64,000 nucleotides of DNA. Source: Treponema sp. (GTDB taxonomy: Bacteria > Spirochaetota > Spirochaetia > Treponematales > Treponemataceae). Location of the stretch: NCBI GenBank assembly GCA_016288205.1, contig JAEEYO010000014.1, positions 1 to 64,000 on the forward strand, in the 5' to 3' direction. Shown here one piece after another: positions 25,074 to 33,508 of the stretch. The first letter of the stretch is position 1. The number at the start of each line of letters is the position of its first letter. The notes beneath the pieces were generated by a model, which searched no databases, was not told where the DNA came from, and worked only from the letters and a program-made list of their open reading frames with translations. The translations under genes and the position numbers were made by a program.

Positions 25074-26153
25074 CTATTCCCCGTACTTGCAGAATGTGTC
25101 ATCGGATTCTTTGCAGAGGGTGTCCTCGATTTCTCCCATGTTGAAGTTTCGTTCCTCGATGAAGCGTTTAACCACCGAGTCGAATTTACTTGAGGAGTCG
25201 AAGGCATATCCTGCGCTTGAAAGAAGATCCTCGGTCTGGGCGATGGTGAGGTGCATTCCGATTGCGAGCAGGAAAACATTTTTCTTTGTCGGATGATAGT
25301 TCACTCCCTTGTTGTTGCGGATTTTTGAAAAGGTCTTCCGGTCCAGAATTGGTTGTCCGCAGTATTCCGTCGCCTTGTAGATTGCGGATTCCTTTCCTTG
25401 TCCGTGCATGGTGAATTCAGAAATGTAATAGTTGAGTTTTTGATTGAACGTGAGTTTTTCCTGATTCACTTTGTTTGTAAGAGGAATCTCAATTTTTGCC
25501 CCCGCGTCCAGAAGCATTTTCGAGACCTCGGTTCTATTCATCTGGAGTGCAAGGATGAGAGGTGAGTATCCGTTGTCGTTCGTGAGATTCGGATTCGCTC
25601 CGTGGTCCAAAAGAAAACGCACCATCTCTGTGTTTCCGGTGATTGCGGCGACATGCATTGCTGTGAATCCCCTGATGCCTTTTTCATTTACATCGCTTCC
25701 TGCTGCAAGGATTTTTTCCGCAAGCTCGGTTTCCTTTAGTGCCGTTGCGCTCATAAGAGGGGTGAGGCTGGGTTCTTTTCCGAGATTTTTTTCATTCAGC
25801 GTGGTCTGAAAATTTTTGAGGGCACCGTAAAGCGTGTCGATTCTTTTGTCGCTCTTTGATTTCAGCTCGCTCAGAAAAATTATGTAAGGTGTTCCCTTTC
25901 CTGTAAAATAATTTATGATATTAACTCCGTGCGAGAGAGTCATGGAAAAAATGCATTTCAGCTCAATCATCTTTTGGCGGACAGTCTCGGAAAGATGTGG
26001 GTTATACCGGTAGTCGATTGAAATAATTTTCCGGCACCCGAGCTCCGCAATCTTTTTGTTGATTGTCTCAATCCGGTCGCACATAAAATATGTGTATTCT
26101 TTTCCGTTCACGATGACTTTCACATCCTGATAAATCATTCCGTTGTCTTCCAC
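25074..26153 (-). CDS. Ankyrin-repeat protein with C-terminal HTH-like module (second copy)
   Basis: 359 residues from GTG 26153, chosen because GGAGG lies 5 nt before it; TTG 26174 and ATG 26138 are in-frame alternatives. An N-terminal alpha/beta region of unknown type (about 1-115) is followed by ankyrin repeats at about 125-235 (SLTPLMSATALKETELAEKI, GFTAMHVAAITGNTEMVRFL, GYSPLILALQMNRTEVSKML). The shared module ends the protein (ESAIYKATEY, LDRKTFSKIRNNKG, YHPTKKNVFLLAIGMHLT, TEDLLSSAGYAFD). No palindrome is visible upstream of this copy. It is probably a sensor or regulator, or an effector using the same tail. Confidence 0.7.
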   Translation of the reverse strand: MEDNGMIYQDVKVIVNGKEYTYFMCDRIETINKKIAELGCRKIISIDYRYNPHLSETVRQKMIELKCIFSMTLSHGVNIINYFTGKGTPYIIFLSELKSKSDKRIDTLYGALKNFQTTLNEKNLGKEPSLTPLMSATALKETELAEKILAAGSDVNEKGIRGFTAMHVAAITGNTEMVRFLLDHGANPNLTNDNGYSPLILALQMNRTEVSKMLLDAGAKIEIPLTNKVNQEKLTFNQKLNYYISEFTMHGQGKESAIYKATEYCGQPILDRKTFSKIRNNKGVNYHPTKKNVFLLAIGMHLTIAQTEDLLSSAGYAFDSSSKFDSVVKRFIEERNFNMGEIEDTLCKESDDTFCKYGE

Positions 26154-26263
26154 ATTTTCCTCCGTATGCGGCAATATTTTCTTCCTTTAATAAATACTAT
26201 CACCGCATCAGGATCTTTTATGATTTTTAATTAAAAAAACTTGCTCCCTCTTTCCTCTTTTTC

Positions 26264-26495
26264 AACTCTCCCAGCTTTCCACTTTCCACTCTCAACTTTC
26301 CACTTAACAAGGGGTTCTCCCACTTACGCCTGATTGGAGCCATGCCGCAAGGCAGACCGACTTCAGGCGGGCCGGAGCGATAGCGTAGTGGCGGAAAGCA
26401 GGTTCCAAAAGCGACGTCCTTTTCCTCGCAAAGGATTGCAAATTGGAAAAGCGATTCCGTCCAGCTTTCCACTCTCCACTTTCCACTTTCCGTTT
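26264..26495. repeat. Dispersed intergenic repeat with pyrimidine heptads
   Basis: The 320-bp gap holds two heptamer arrays (26264-26302 and 26460-26495) flanking a GC-richer core. The core includes CCAAAAGCGACGTCC (26405) and GGAAAAGCGATTCCGTCC (26445), both related to the unit at 664-713. No gene is supported here. Confidence 0.55.
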
Positions 26496-27941
26496 TCAAC
26501 TTCCCACGTATTTGTTCAGCTGCACGTTCGCGATGTTTGTCTTTTGAACTACGCATGGACCGGCGATGCATCCTCCCTCGCAGCTCATCACTTCAACGAG
26601 GTTTCCGGTGCTGTCATTCGGCTTAACTCTTCCGGCGTTTATGTCACCGTAGTAGCGGAGTTTTTTCATTCCCTCTTTGTCCAGTCCGTTGATTACGTCG
26701 AGCTTCAAAATGTTCGGGTCCTTGAGCCTGCACTTTACGGCATCTGCGACTCCACCGGATCGTGCGAAATTACGTCCGCTCGGGGTGGGGCAGGAATCTT
26801 TTTTCAGTTCATCCAGCTTTGAGATGTCCAATCCCTTTGCCTCAAAAAATGCGGAGAGTTCTTCGGCTGTGATTACATAATCCACCATCTCATCGTCAAA
26901 TCCCTCGCGGCGTTTTGCAAGGCAGGGACCTACGAATACCGTGACGCATTCAGGATCATCTTTTTTCGCAAGCTCGGCGGTGTAGTGCATGGGGCTTCTT
27001 GTTTCGGAAACGCACGGATCCAAATCTGGTACATGGATGTGGACGGCACGCACGTATGCTGAGCAGCATGAGGTCGTCATGAGTTTGTCTCCGCGCTCCA
27101 TTCTTTCGCTGAACTCTGCGGCTTCTTTTTCGGCACAGATGTCCGCACCCTGGGCCACCTCGTAGATTGCCGTGAATCCAGCGAGCTTTAGTCCCATCTC
27201 AAGCTGCGAGAAACTTGCCTTGAACTGGGATGCGATGGCGGGGGCATACATTACGCTTACCTTGTGTCCTTCCATTATGTGCTTGATTACGTCAACCAGC
27301 TGGCTCTTGTCCATCATTGCTCCGAAGGGACATTCCTGCATACATTTTCCGCAGTAGATGCATTTATGGAAATCAATAATCTCGTGTCCGTCCTCACCCT
27401 TGGAGATTGCGCCGACCGGACAGGCTGCCTCACATGGCACGGTGATTTTGATGATGGCGTGGTAGGGGCAGTTCTGCTCACAGATTCCGCAGTGTATGCA
27501 TTTTTTTGCGTCGATGTGCGCGTGGTGGATTATGTGAATGGCTTTTTTGGGGCAGTTCATCATGCAGGGGCGGGCAAAACATCCCTGGCAGGCGTTCGTC
27601 ACCATGAAATTCTGTTTTACGCATCCGTTGCATGCCTCGTGCAGGACCGTAATCATGGGCCACGTGGGTTTTTCGCGGGTCAGTGCCTCCTTCGCGTAAT
27701 CGTCAAGCTCGTTCAGGTCGTTGTAGTTTTCCACGGAGATTCCCATGCGGGCCAGAATCCTCATGCGCAAAAGCTCCCGGTCATGGTAGGTGCAGCATCC
27801 GATCGGCGGTGTGCCGGCTGGTCTCATTTCCACGGGAATCTTGTTTATTTTCCTTGAGTCAAGTTCCCCCGCAAGCTGGAGTTTCGCAATCCTTACGAGA
27901 AGCTCCCTTTTTACATTGGTGGCATTGTTGTTGATGTTCAT
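26496..27941 (-). CDS. Monomeric [FeFe] hydrogenase-like protein
   Basis: 481 residues. Ferredoxin-like Cys motifs at about 105-215 (CHGCVK-like ACNGCVKQN, CIHCGICEQNCP, CIYCGKCMQECP) deliver electrons to a C-terminal [FeFe] hydrogenase domain. Its H-cluster loops are LMTTSCCSAYV, VFVGPCLAKRRE and EVMSCEGGCIAGPC. The loops differ from the classical catalytic ones (TSCCPxW, MPCxxKxxE, MACPGGCxxGGG), so it belongs to a divergent group, possibly a bidirectional or sensory type. It stands alone with no HydEFG nearby. ATG 27941 is 6 nt after TATCAT, with no usable ribosome binding site. Confidence 0.88.
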   Translation of the reverse strand: MNINNNATNVKRELLVRIAKLQLAGELDSRKINKIPVEMRPAGTPPIGCCTYHDRELLRMRILARMGISVENYNDLNELDDYAKEALTREKPTWPMITVLHEACNGCVKQNFMVTNACQGCFARPCMMNCPKKAIHIIHHAHIDAKKCIHCGICEQNCPYHAIIKITVPCEAACPVGAISKGEDGHEIIDFHKCIYCGKCMQECPFGAMMDKSQLVDVIKHIMEGHKVSVMYAPAIASQFKASFSQLEMGLKLAGFTAIYEVAQGADICAEKEAAEFSERMERGDKLMTTSCCSAYVRAVHIHVPDLDPCVSETRSPMHYTAELAKKDDPECVTVFVGPCLAKRREGFDDEMVDYVITAEELSAFFEAKGLDISKLDELKKDSCPTPSGRNFARSGGVADAVKCRLKDPNILKLDVINGLDKEGMKKLRYYGDINAGRVKPNDSTGNLVEVMSCEGGCIAGPCVVQKTNIANVQLNKYVGS

Positions 27942-27947
27942 GCCCTT

Positions 27948-27976
27948 ATGATAGCACAGATTTAAAATTGATTAAA
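27948..27976 (-). promoter_or_regulatory. Hydrogenase gene promoter, leaderless type
   Basis: Minus strand: weak TTTAAT (27976-27971), 17-bp spacer, TATCAT (27953-27948), 6 nt, ATG. The -10 is convincing by position; the -35 is weak. Confidence 0.5.
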
Positions 27977-28023
27977 GTGGAAATTATCAGCTTTCCGCCT
28001 CGAAGAAAAAAGTCGGAAAAAAA

Positions 28024-28052
28024 TTGACGGTGTGATTTTCTTCTATTATATT
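28024..28052 (+). promoter_or_regulatory. Promoter of FliG-C-like gene
   Basis: TTGACG (28024-28029), 17-bp spacer, TATATT (28047-28052), preceded by TTTCTTCTA, a stretch also seen before the purL -10 and near 29.06 kb. Confidence 0.75.
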
Positions 28053-28060
28053 AGTATAAG

Positions 28061-28094
28061 GGAACCTTGAGGGACTTGGTTTTTTAGAGGTTCC
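28061..28094 (+). promoter_or_regulatory. Leader hairpin of FliG-C-like gene
   Basis: GGAACCT (28061-28067) pairs with AGGTTCC (28088-28094) right at the expected 5' end of the mRNA, leaving the AAGGAG site just outside the stem. It could protect the 5' end or tune translation. Confidence 0.4.
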
Positions 28095-28112
28095 GTAAGG
28101 AGTATGATAGCT

Positions 28113-28835
28113 ATGAGCGAAAATGAAAGCGGCGTGGAGAACGAAATGGTCATGGAGATTTTTGACGGGGCGAGTGAAAAAATCTTTTCCGTCATTGAGA
28201 CATTTATTCGTGAGGATTACAAAGAGAGACTTGCGAAACTTGCCGTTTACCTTGGTGAGGAGCGTGGCAGGAAGGTGATTGAAAGTCTTCCTGAGAAAAT
28301 GCGTGACGAGGTGCTTGGCAGCTTTTCTACTCTGATTCAGAACGGGGCGAAACGGACTGATGAGGAAATCATTTCTGAGGCTGAGGATGCCTTGGAAAAA
28401 TCTCATTTCTTCGGCAGGACCATGGTTGATGAGGTGCTTGGAAAATGCCTCTTCGGGGAAACGGAGGAGCTTCTGAGCAAAAAGGATCAGCTTTCAGAGA
28501 AGAATCCCGTGCTTGTACGCGGCTTGGAGCAGTTCTGCTTTACCATTTCCAACATCGTTATGATTGGTGACCGGGACGTACAGAAGATTTTGCGGGAGGT
28601 TGATTCAAGCACTCTTGCCACTGCCATGAAGAATGTGGACCCCGAGGTTCAGGACAAGATTTTCCGCAACATGTCAAAACGTGCCGCGTCCATGCTCAAG
28701 GAGGATATGGAGTTCATGGGACATGTTTCCAAGGCGACGGTGGTTGATGCGCAGGAGAAGATTGTGCAGGTGATAAAGCGGCTTGAGGAAATGGGGGAGA
28801 TTGTTATTGCGAGCAATTTGGAAGACTATATTTAA
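28113..28835 (+). CDS. Short FliG-C-like protein
   Basis: 240 residues, shorter than true FliG (about 340). The C-terminal half follows FliG: IVMIGDRDVQKILREVDSST, KNVDPEVQDKIFRNMSKRAA and MLKEDMEFMG, the region that contacts FliM and the stator in FliG. The N-terminal domain that inserts into the MS ring is not recognisable. Spirochaetes often have two FliG copies; this may be an auxiliary motor-switch or assembly protein. ATG 28113 is preferred over 28104, as it is 10 nt from AAGGAG. No other flagellar gene is adjacent. Confidence 0.75.
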   Translation: MSENESGVENEMVMEIFDGASEKIFSVIETFIREDYKERLAKLAVYLGEERGRKVIESLPEKMRDEVLGSFSTLIQNGAKRTDEEIISEAEDALEKSHFFGRTMVDEVLGKCLFGETEELLSKKDQLSEKNPVLVRGLEQFCFTISNIVMIGDRDVQKILREVDSSTLATAMKNVDPEVQDKIFRNMSKRAASMLKEDMEFMGHVSKATVVDAQEKIVQVIKRLEEMGEIVIASNLEDYI

Positions 28836-28871
28836 GGAAAACTTAAAAATCATTTTCAATCCTTTCTCTTT

Positions 28872-28920
28872 CAGGGCCTTGTATGGAATTTTGTTACCGT
28901 CAGGGCCCTGTCTTTGTTTT
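28872..28920 (+). terminator. Terminator after FliG-C-like gene
   Basis: CAGGGCC (28872-28878) with GGCCCTG (28904-28910), then TCTTTGTTTT. The 28836-29125 gap otherwise holds only AT-rich promoter-like sequence (TATAAT at 29006, TATTAT near 29067). Confidence 0.6.
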
Positions 28921-29125
28921 ATTTTGTGTTCAATATGCGGCATAGGCACTGATTTTTAAAAATAGAGATTTTAAATATTGTGCTTTATTTTTCTGAAAAA
29001 TGTGCTATAATTATATGTGGAGAAGTGTCGCAGCGAGGGAGTTTTTGGTAGGAGACGACTTTCTTCTATTATATAGTGGTGATATTGATGCTTTTTTCTT
29101 GCATGGTTGTCCCAGGAGGTGAATT

Positions 29126-32017
29126 ATGCGTAGATTGATTTTTTTGATTGCATCGGCGGCCTCAGTGTTCATGCTGTTTTCTTGCGGAGATTTAGAGCTG
29201 CCGGAGTCCATTTCTGTAAAGACAAATGCTGAGTTTCAGCTTCCACTCGGTACCGCATCTTATAACACGGCCGACAAACTCAAAGAACTGCGCTCCGAGA
29301 TACAGGAAAACCTTGGAAACACGGCGTCCGTTTACACTTATGCGGAGAACCAGAGCGATGACGTGCTGCGTTATCTCGTGCATTTTCCTGCGTTCAAGGT
29401 TCCTGTGAATGCGGGGGACTATCTCTCCGACATGGGGTTCGATAAGAAATTCGAGGCCATGAACCAGTCCTACGAATTTACTGCCGGTGAGCCAATCAGC
29501 ATGGACTTGAGCCAGACGGTCTCACTGACTGATTTCGCGAAGAATGCAGCCGGAGACAACACGAAGGTTCAGTCAACGAGTGCTGTTGTTATTCCGGAAA
29601 GTGTGACTGAGATGTCTGAAAGCGAGATGCCGGATATAACTGTCGCTGGAAACACTACTGAGATTACTTTTAGCAGGATGTATTATGACAGCGGCGTGCT
29701 TAAGGTTACTTTTACGAAAAAGGACAGCTTCGCTTATACATCCGGCTATCATCTGAACGTCAAAGCTTCCATTTATAACCTCGCGGGTACGGAACTTGTC
29801 GCACAGTCTGCCGTTACGGATATTACGCAGAACAATGTGGTCTCCATTCCTCTGACCGGAAGCAACGGTATTCCCCAGTCCTTTGTGGTCAAGTTTTCTG
29901 GATCGGCCAGCGGTGAAAGCAGCGGCAAGATTCACTCTTTCGATATTAAAGGGGAAGCCGCGAATATTTCCGTCAGTAAGATTGTGAATCTGAATGTGCA
30001 TGACGAGGACTACATGGCAAATGCGGGATTCGACCTCAACTCTGAGATTAGCTTCCAGAATTTCGTGGGACTTTTTAATGAAGCCACAATCGATGACGGA
30101 CATCTCATCGTTAATGCCAATGCACCGAGCGGATGGCAGGGCGTTACTCTGGACATCGACAATCTGAGCATTACTGGTGAATGCGTCTCCAATTTTACCA
30201 AAACAAGTACTGTCGCACCTACACCGGCTGGAAAACTCATTGACAAGGATTACACTCTGGGTGCAAAGATTACTCCGCAAAGCGATGCCTCACAAAACAT
30301 AGCCCATGTTACCGGAAAGGTCAAGGTCAACGTCAGCAATGCGACCATAATCTGCACGGACAACGTGAGGGTCAACGTGGCGGTAAACATCTCGAAAATC
30401 GCTACTGCCAAAATTAACCTTGCGAGCCATAACATCAAAGGATTCTCTCTTCCCACGGACGGTTCTACCGGCAGCATTGAGCTTTCCGGTGAACTTTTGA
30501 AAGCCGTTGACTACATTGATTTTAATGGGGAAGGAAACCGCTTCGGAATCAAGTGCAAGGTGACTAACACTCTTCCCGCAGGAAATGACATACCGCTTGT
30601 TCTGAAGGGATTCAAGAAACCTGACAATCCCGGCTACTACTATAATGTAAACGCAGAGCTTCCCGCGGGATCAAATTCCGCCGAGCAGACTTGGACAAAC
30701 CAGTTCAAATTGACTTTCCCCTCCTACGTTGAGGGACAGAAACGCTATCTTGAAATGAGTGCGACCATAGAGAATGCGGGCAATTTCCCCGTGAGCAACA
30801 TTGTGCTGGGATCTTCGTATTCCGTGGGCATTTCCGACATGGAGGTAATCTACGACTGGAAGGAAGTCTCACTTAAGCTTGGAAACAGCCTGGCCTGCAG
30901 CGGTGAAATGGATCTTCCCTTTGATCTTAACTCAATCATGGAGGATGGTTTTGAGGGAATCGACACGGAACAGTTCTCGAACGTAAGCATTTCAAATCTT
31001 CCGATGTATCTCTACGCCGTGAAGCCAACAGGAGGTCTTGGATCTTCTTTTAGCAACGTAAGCTTTAGTGGAACAATCTATCTCTCATATAAGGAGAATG
31101 GAACACAAAAATACAAGGATTTGCTTAACAACGGCACCATAAGCACTAACGAGCCGTCAACTCCAGGGGAAATAGCCCTCAAGCAGAGCTCCATCCCGCT
31201 TCCGGATGACACTGAGCAGGTGGTTTACGGAGACAGCTCGAATGTCGCGGGCTATTTGGGATCAAACTATATCAATGTGGCTGATGTCATGAAACTGACC
31301 AACGCGACGGATCTTAAGGCTAAGTTCGATATCGGGCTGAATGAAGGAAGTCAAGTCACGATTCAGCGCAGCCAGATTTCAGAGGAGGATGAGGGATGCC
31401 AGGAGCTTGCCGTGGACATCGTGGCCATTGTTCCGTTTGATCTTGAGCTTCTCGCGCCAATCAGGGTGGAGGTCATGAGACTCACCGACGATCACTACAA
31501 TGACGTGGATGAGAACGGCTATTGTTCAGACCTTTTGCAGAGGGAGGACGCGTCTTCCTTTGATGAGTATGCCAAGTACGTGGAGCACATAAAATATGTG
31601 GGATTCAAGTACAAGCTGAACAACACGCTGATTCCGAATCTTACCATAGGCCTTGATATTGATGACAGATATACCGAAGGAGACGAGGACAGCAGGAAAC
31701 TCCACGGAACAGGTTTCCATGAGTATCTTGCCATTGAGAGCTCAAATGATTACAAATTGTTTGGATTCCAAGGAGAGAGTCTGAGCAAGGTTATGACAAA
31801 CTGGCCTTTCCACCCGGATATCAACGTGCAGCTTGGAAGAGATCTTCGAGAGGACGAGACCGGCGCCGGAAAGTATTCGCAGGTTGAGCATCTGACAGTT
31901 CACCGCTCTGGACTTTCCGATGAAAAGGGACTTGGCGTGGGCCTTATTGTGTCCGCAAAGATGGACGGAGAGCCGATTTCCGTGTGGCAGAAGAGCAAAG
32001 AAGGAGGCGAACAATGA
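29126..32017 (+). CDS. Very large spirochaetal lipoprotein
   Basis: 963 residues. Lipobox in FMLFSCGD (Cys near 20), then a long beta-rich, Ser/Thr/Asn-rich region with no motif I recognise. Short recurring strands (KVNVSNATIIC, VRVNVAVNIS, ISFQNFVGLF) suggest stacked beta domains. ATG 29126 follows AGGAGGTGAATT. Its stop overlaps the start of the next gene (ATGA), so the lipoprotein and the following barrel-like protein are co-translated and may form a complex at the outer membrane (inference). Confidence 0.7.
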   Translation: MRRLIFLIASAASVFMLFSCGDLELPESISVKTNAEFQLPLGTASYNTADKLKELRSEIQENLGNTASVYTYAENQSDDVLRYLVHFPAFKVPVNAGDYLSDMGFDKKFEAMNQSYEFTAGEPISMDLSQTVSLTDFAKNAAGDNTKVQSTSAVVIPESVTEMSESEMPDITVAGNTTEITFSRMYYDSGVLKVTFTKKDSFAYTSGYHLNVKASIYNLAGTELVAQSAVTDITQNNVVSIPLTGSNGIPQSFVVKFSGSASGESSGKIHSFDIKGEAANISVSKIVNLNVHDEDYMANAGFDLNSEISFQNFVGLFNEATIDDGHLIVNANAPSGWQGVTLDIDNLSITGECVSNFTKTSTVAPTPAGKLIDKDYTLGAKITPQSDASQNIAHVTGKVKVNVSNATIICTDNVRVNVAVNISKIATAKINLASHNIKGFSLPTDGSTGSIELSGELLKAVDYIDFNGEGNRFGIKCKVTNTLPAGNDIPLVLKGFKKPDNPGYYYNVNAELPAGSNSAEQTWTNQFKLTFPSYVEGQKRYLEMSATIENAGNFPVSNIVLGSSYSVGISDMEVIYDWKEVSLKLGNSLACSGEMDLPFDLNSIMEDGFEGIDTEQFSNVSISNLPMYLYAVKPTGGLGSSFSNVSFSGTIYLSYKENGTQKYKDLLNNGTISTNEPSTPGEIALKQSSIPLPDDTEQVVYGDSSNVAGYLGSNYINVADVMKLTNATDLKAKFDIGLNEGSQVTIQRSQISEEDEGCQELAVDIVAIVPFDLELLAPIRVEVMRLTDDHYNDVDENGYCSDLLQREDASSFDEYAKYVEHIKYVGFKYKLNNTLIPNLTIGLDIDDRYTEGDEDSRKLHGTGFHEYLAIESSNDYKLFGFQGESLSKVMTNWPFHPDINVQLGRDLREDETGAGKYSQVEHLTVHRSGLSDEKGLGVGLIVSAKMDGEPISVWQKSKEGGEQ

Positions 32018-33321
32018 AAAAGCTTCTATTAATAATGGGACTTAGTTTCCTTGCATTGAGTACATTGACCGCCGAAATTGACAAGCCGAAGCGTTTCTTC
32101 GAGGTTGGAATGGATTTTAACGCATCCGTCAGCGAGAACCTGCTCGGAGTCACCGAAGTCATGCAGAAAGATTTGGTCATTGATCTGCCTAAAATCTATA
32201 GTGAGATGGGCAGAGGCGGATTTAAGTTCAATATGGCCGTGCAGCCTTCCTACTTCATGAATCTCTACATAGACGGCTGGGGAATCGGCACACGGACGGA
32301 CATAAGTTTCTCCGGCGGATTCGGGATTTCCAAGGATTTCTTTAAGCTTCTTGCGGAAGGAAACTCTCTGGACGAGGATATGAAGATTGCCACGTCGTTC
32401 AACATGCAGGCGTTCCTCTCACAGTCGATTTCCGTGGGACTTAATCTGAATGGATTCAAGGTAAAGATCACTCCGTCATACTTCCTTCCCTTGCTCTATA
32501 TGCCGGATCCTCATATTGCGCTGAACGTAAGGATGAATTCTGACGGACAGATTAAGGCCAGTGCGGACGGTGTTTTCTCTGTCTACACCTTGGCTGATTT
32601 GAGCGAGAGCCTTAACGGAAAATCCGTTTCCATGGAAGAACTCCAGGATGCCCTGACGGCGTTGAACACTGATGATCTTCTGGAGCAGGTCAAGTCGGTT
32701 CTTCTCTTGGGTGCGGGAATTGATCTTGCCGCGTCGGTACAGTATCCGCTTCTTGAGAATCTTGACATTGGGGCATACACGTCCTTGCAGATTATTCCGG
32801 GAACGCTCCACAACAAGATTTCGTCGGGCTTCGATTTTTCCGCTGAGTCGGAGAATGGAATCATGGACTGGTACACTTCGAATGACGAGGACAAAGGAGA
32901 CAATCCCTTTACGACTGACGGCCCGAACTTGACGGACATTGTTGCCGAAAAAACTGAGTACAAGGTTTCAAAGCCATTCCGTTTCGGTGTTGAGGCCGCG
33001 TGGAGACCCATAGGAAACTGGTTCGTCCTGCATCCGATGCTCGGCGTGGCAATGAGAAACCCGATTGGTTCCGAGGGATTCTCATGGGAAAGGGTTTATC
33101 CTGAGTACAGGCTTTCCGTGGACATGACCTTCCTCTACGTTCTTGGACTTTCCGTTAGCACCGAGTACATGAATCAGGTCTTTGCCCATACTCTTGGTCT
33201 TAGCCTGAATACACGCGTGTTTGAGCTCGATGCCTCTGTCGGTGTGTCGGGAGCTGATTTCTTCAAGTCTTTCACAGTCCGGGGCTTGCAGGCAAAGGTG
33301 GGATTCAGACTCGGAATCTAG
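32014..33321 (+). CDS. Probable outer-membrane beta-barrel protein
   Basis: 435 residues. Signal peptide (LLLIMGLSFLALSTLTA), then FFEVGMDFNASVSENLL and many short alternating strands. The chain ends VRGLQAKVGFRLGI, a terminal strand typical of outer-membrane barrels though lacking the final aromatic residue. ATG 32014 overlaps the upstream stop by 4 nt (ATGA). A terminator follows, so the two-gene operon is lipoprotein plus barrel. Family not recognised; similar architectures are common in Treponema. Confidence 0.65.
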   Translation: MKKLLLIMGLSFLALSTLTAEIDKPKRFFEVGMDFNASVSENLLGVTEVMQKDLVIDLPKIYSEMGRGGFKFNMAVQPSYFMNLYIDGWGIGTRTDISFSGGFGISKDFFKLLAEGNSLDEDMKIATSFNMQAFLSQSISVGLNLNGFKVKITPSYFLPLLYMPDPHIALNVRMNSDGQIKASADGVFSVYTLADLSESLNGKSVSMEELQDALTALNTDDLLEQVKSVLLLGAGIDLAASVQYPLLENLDIGAYTSLQIIPGTLHNKISSGFDFSAESENGIMDWYTSNDEDKGDNPFTTDGPNLTDIVAEKTEYKVSKPFRFGVEAAWRPIGNWFVLHPMLGVAMRNPIGSEGFSWERVYPEYRLSVDMTFLYVLGLSVSTEYMNQVFAHTLGLSLNTRVFELDASVGVSGADFFKSFTVRGLQAKVGFRLGI

Positions 33322-33334
33322 GCAAAACGTAATT

Positions 33335-33376
33335 AGGGAACCTTTAAGATTTTTTTGAAGGTTCCCTTAAATTTTT
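33335..33376 (+). terminator. Intrinsic terminator
   Basis: Perfect 10-bp stem AGGGAACCTT / AAGGTTCCCT (33335-33344, 33358-33367), followed by TAAATTTTT. The stem core GGAACC/GGTTCC is the same as in the leader hairpin at 28061. Confidence 0.8.
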
Positions 33377-33377
33377 C

Positions 33378-33407
33378 TTGACAAATCCTCGTATTATGCC
33401 CTATAAT
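33378..33407 (+). promoter_or_regulatory. Promoter of beta-helix lipoprotein gene
   Basis: TTGACA (33378-33383), 18-bp spacer, TATAAT (33402-33407). It begins just after the terminator, leaving a leader of about 95 nt. Confidence 0.75.
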
Positions 33408-33508
33408 AAAAAAAGATTTGCATGATATTTTCAGCTGCTATTCATAAAGTGACCCCCGTTGCCAGAAAAATCTGTGCGGCGAAAATTTTTTTTGAAGAGG
33501 TGGCTTAT

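Noticed and set aside
26227-26571. Small proteins in the 26.2-26.5 kb gap
   Set aside because: They are translations of heptad repeats (STFHFPLST-like) without ribosome sites.
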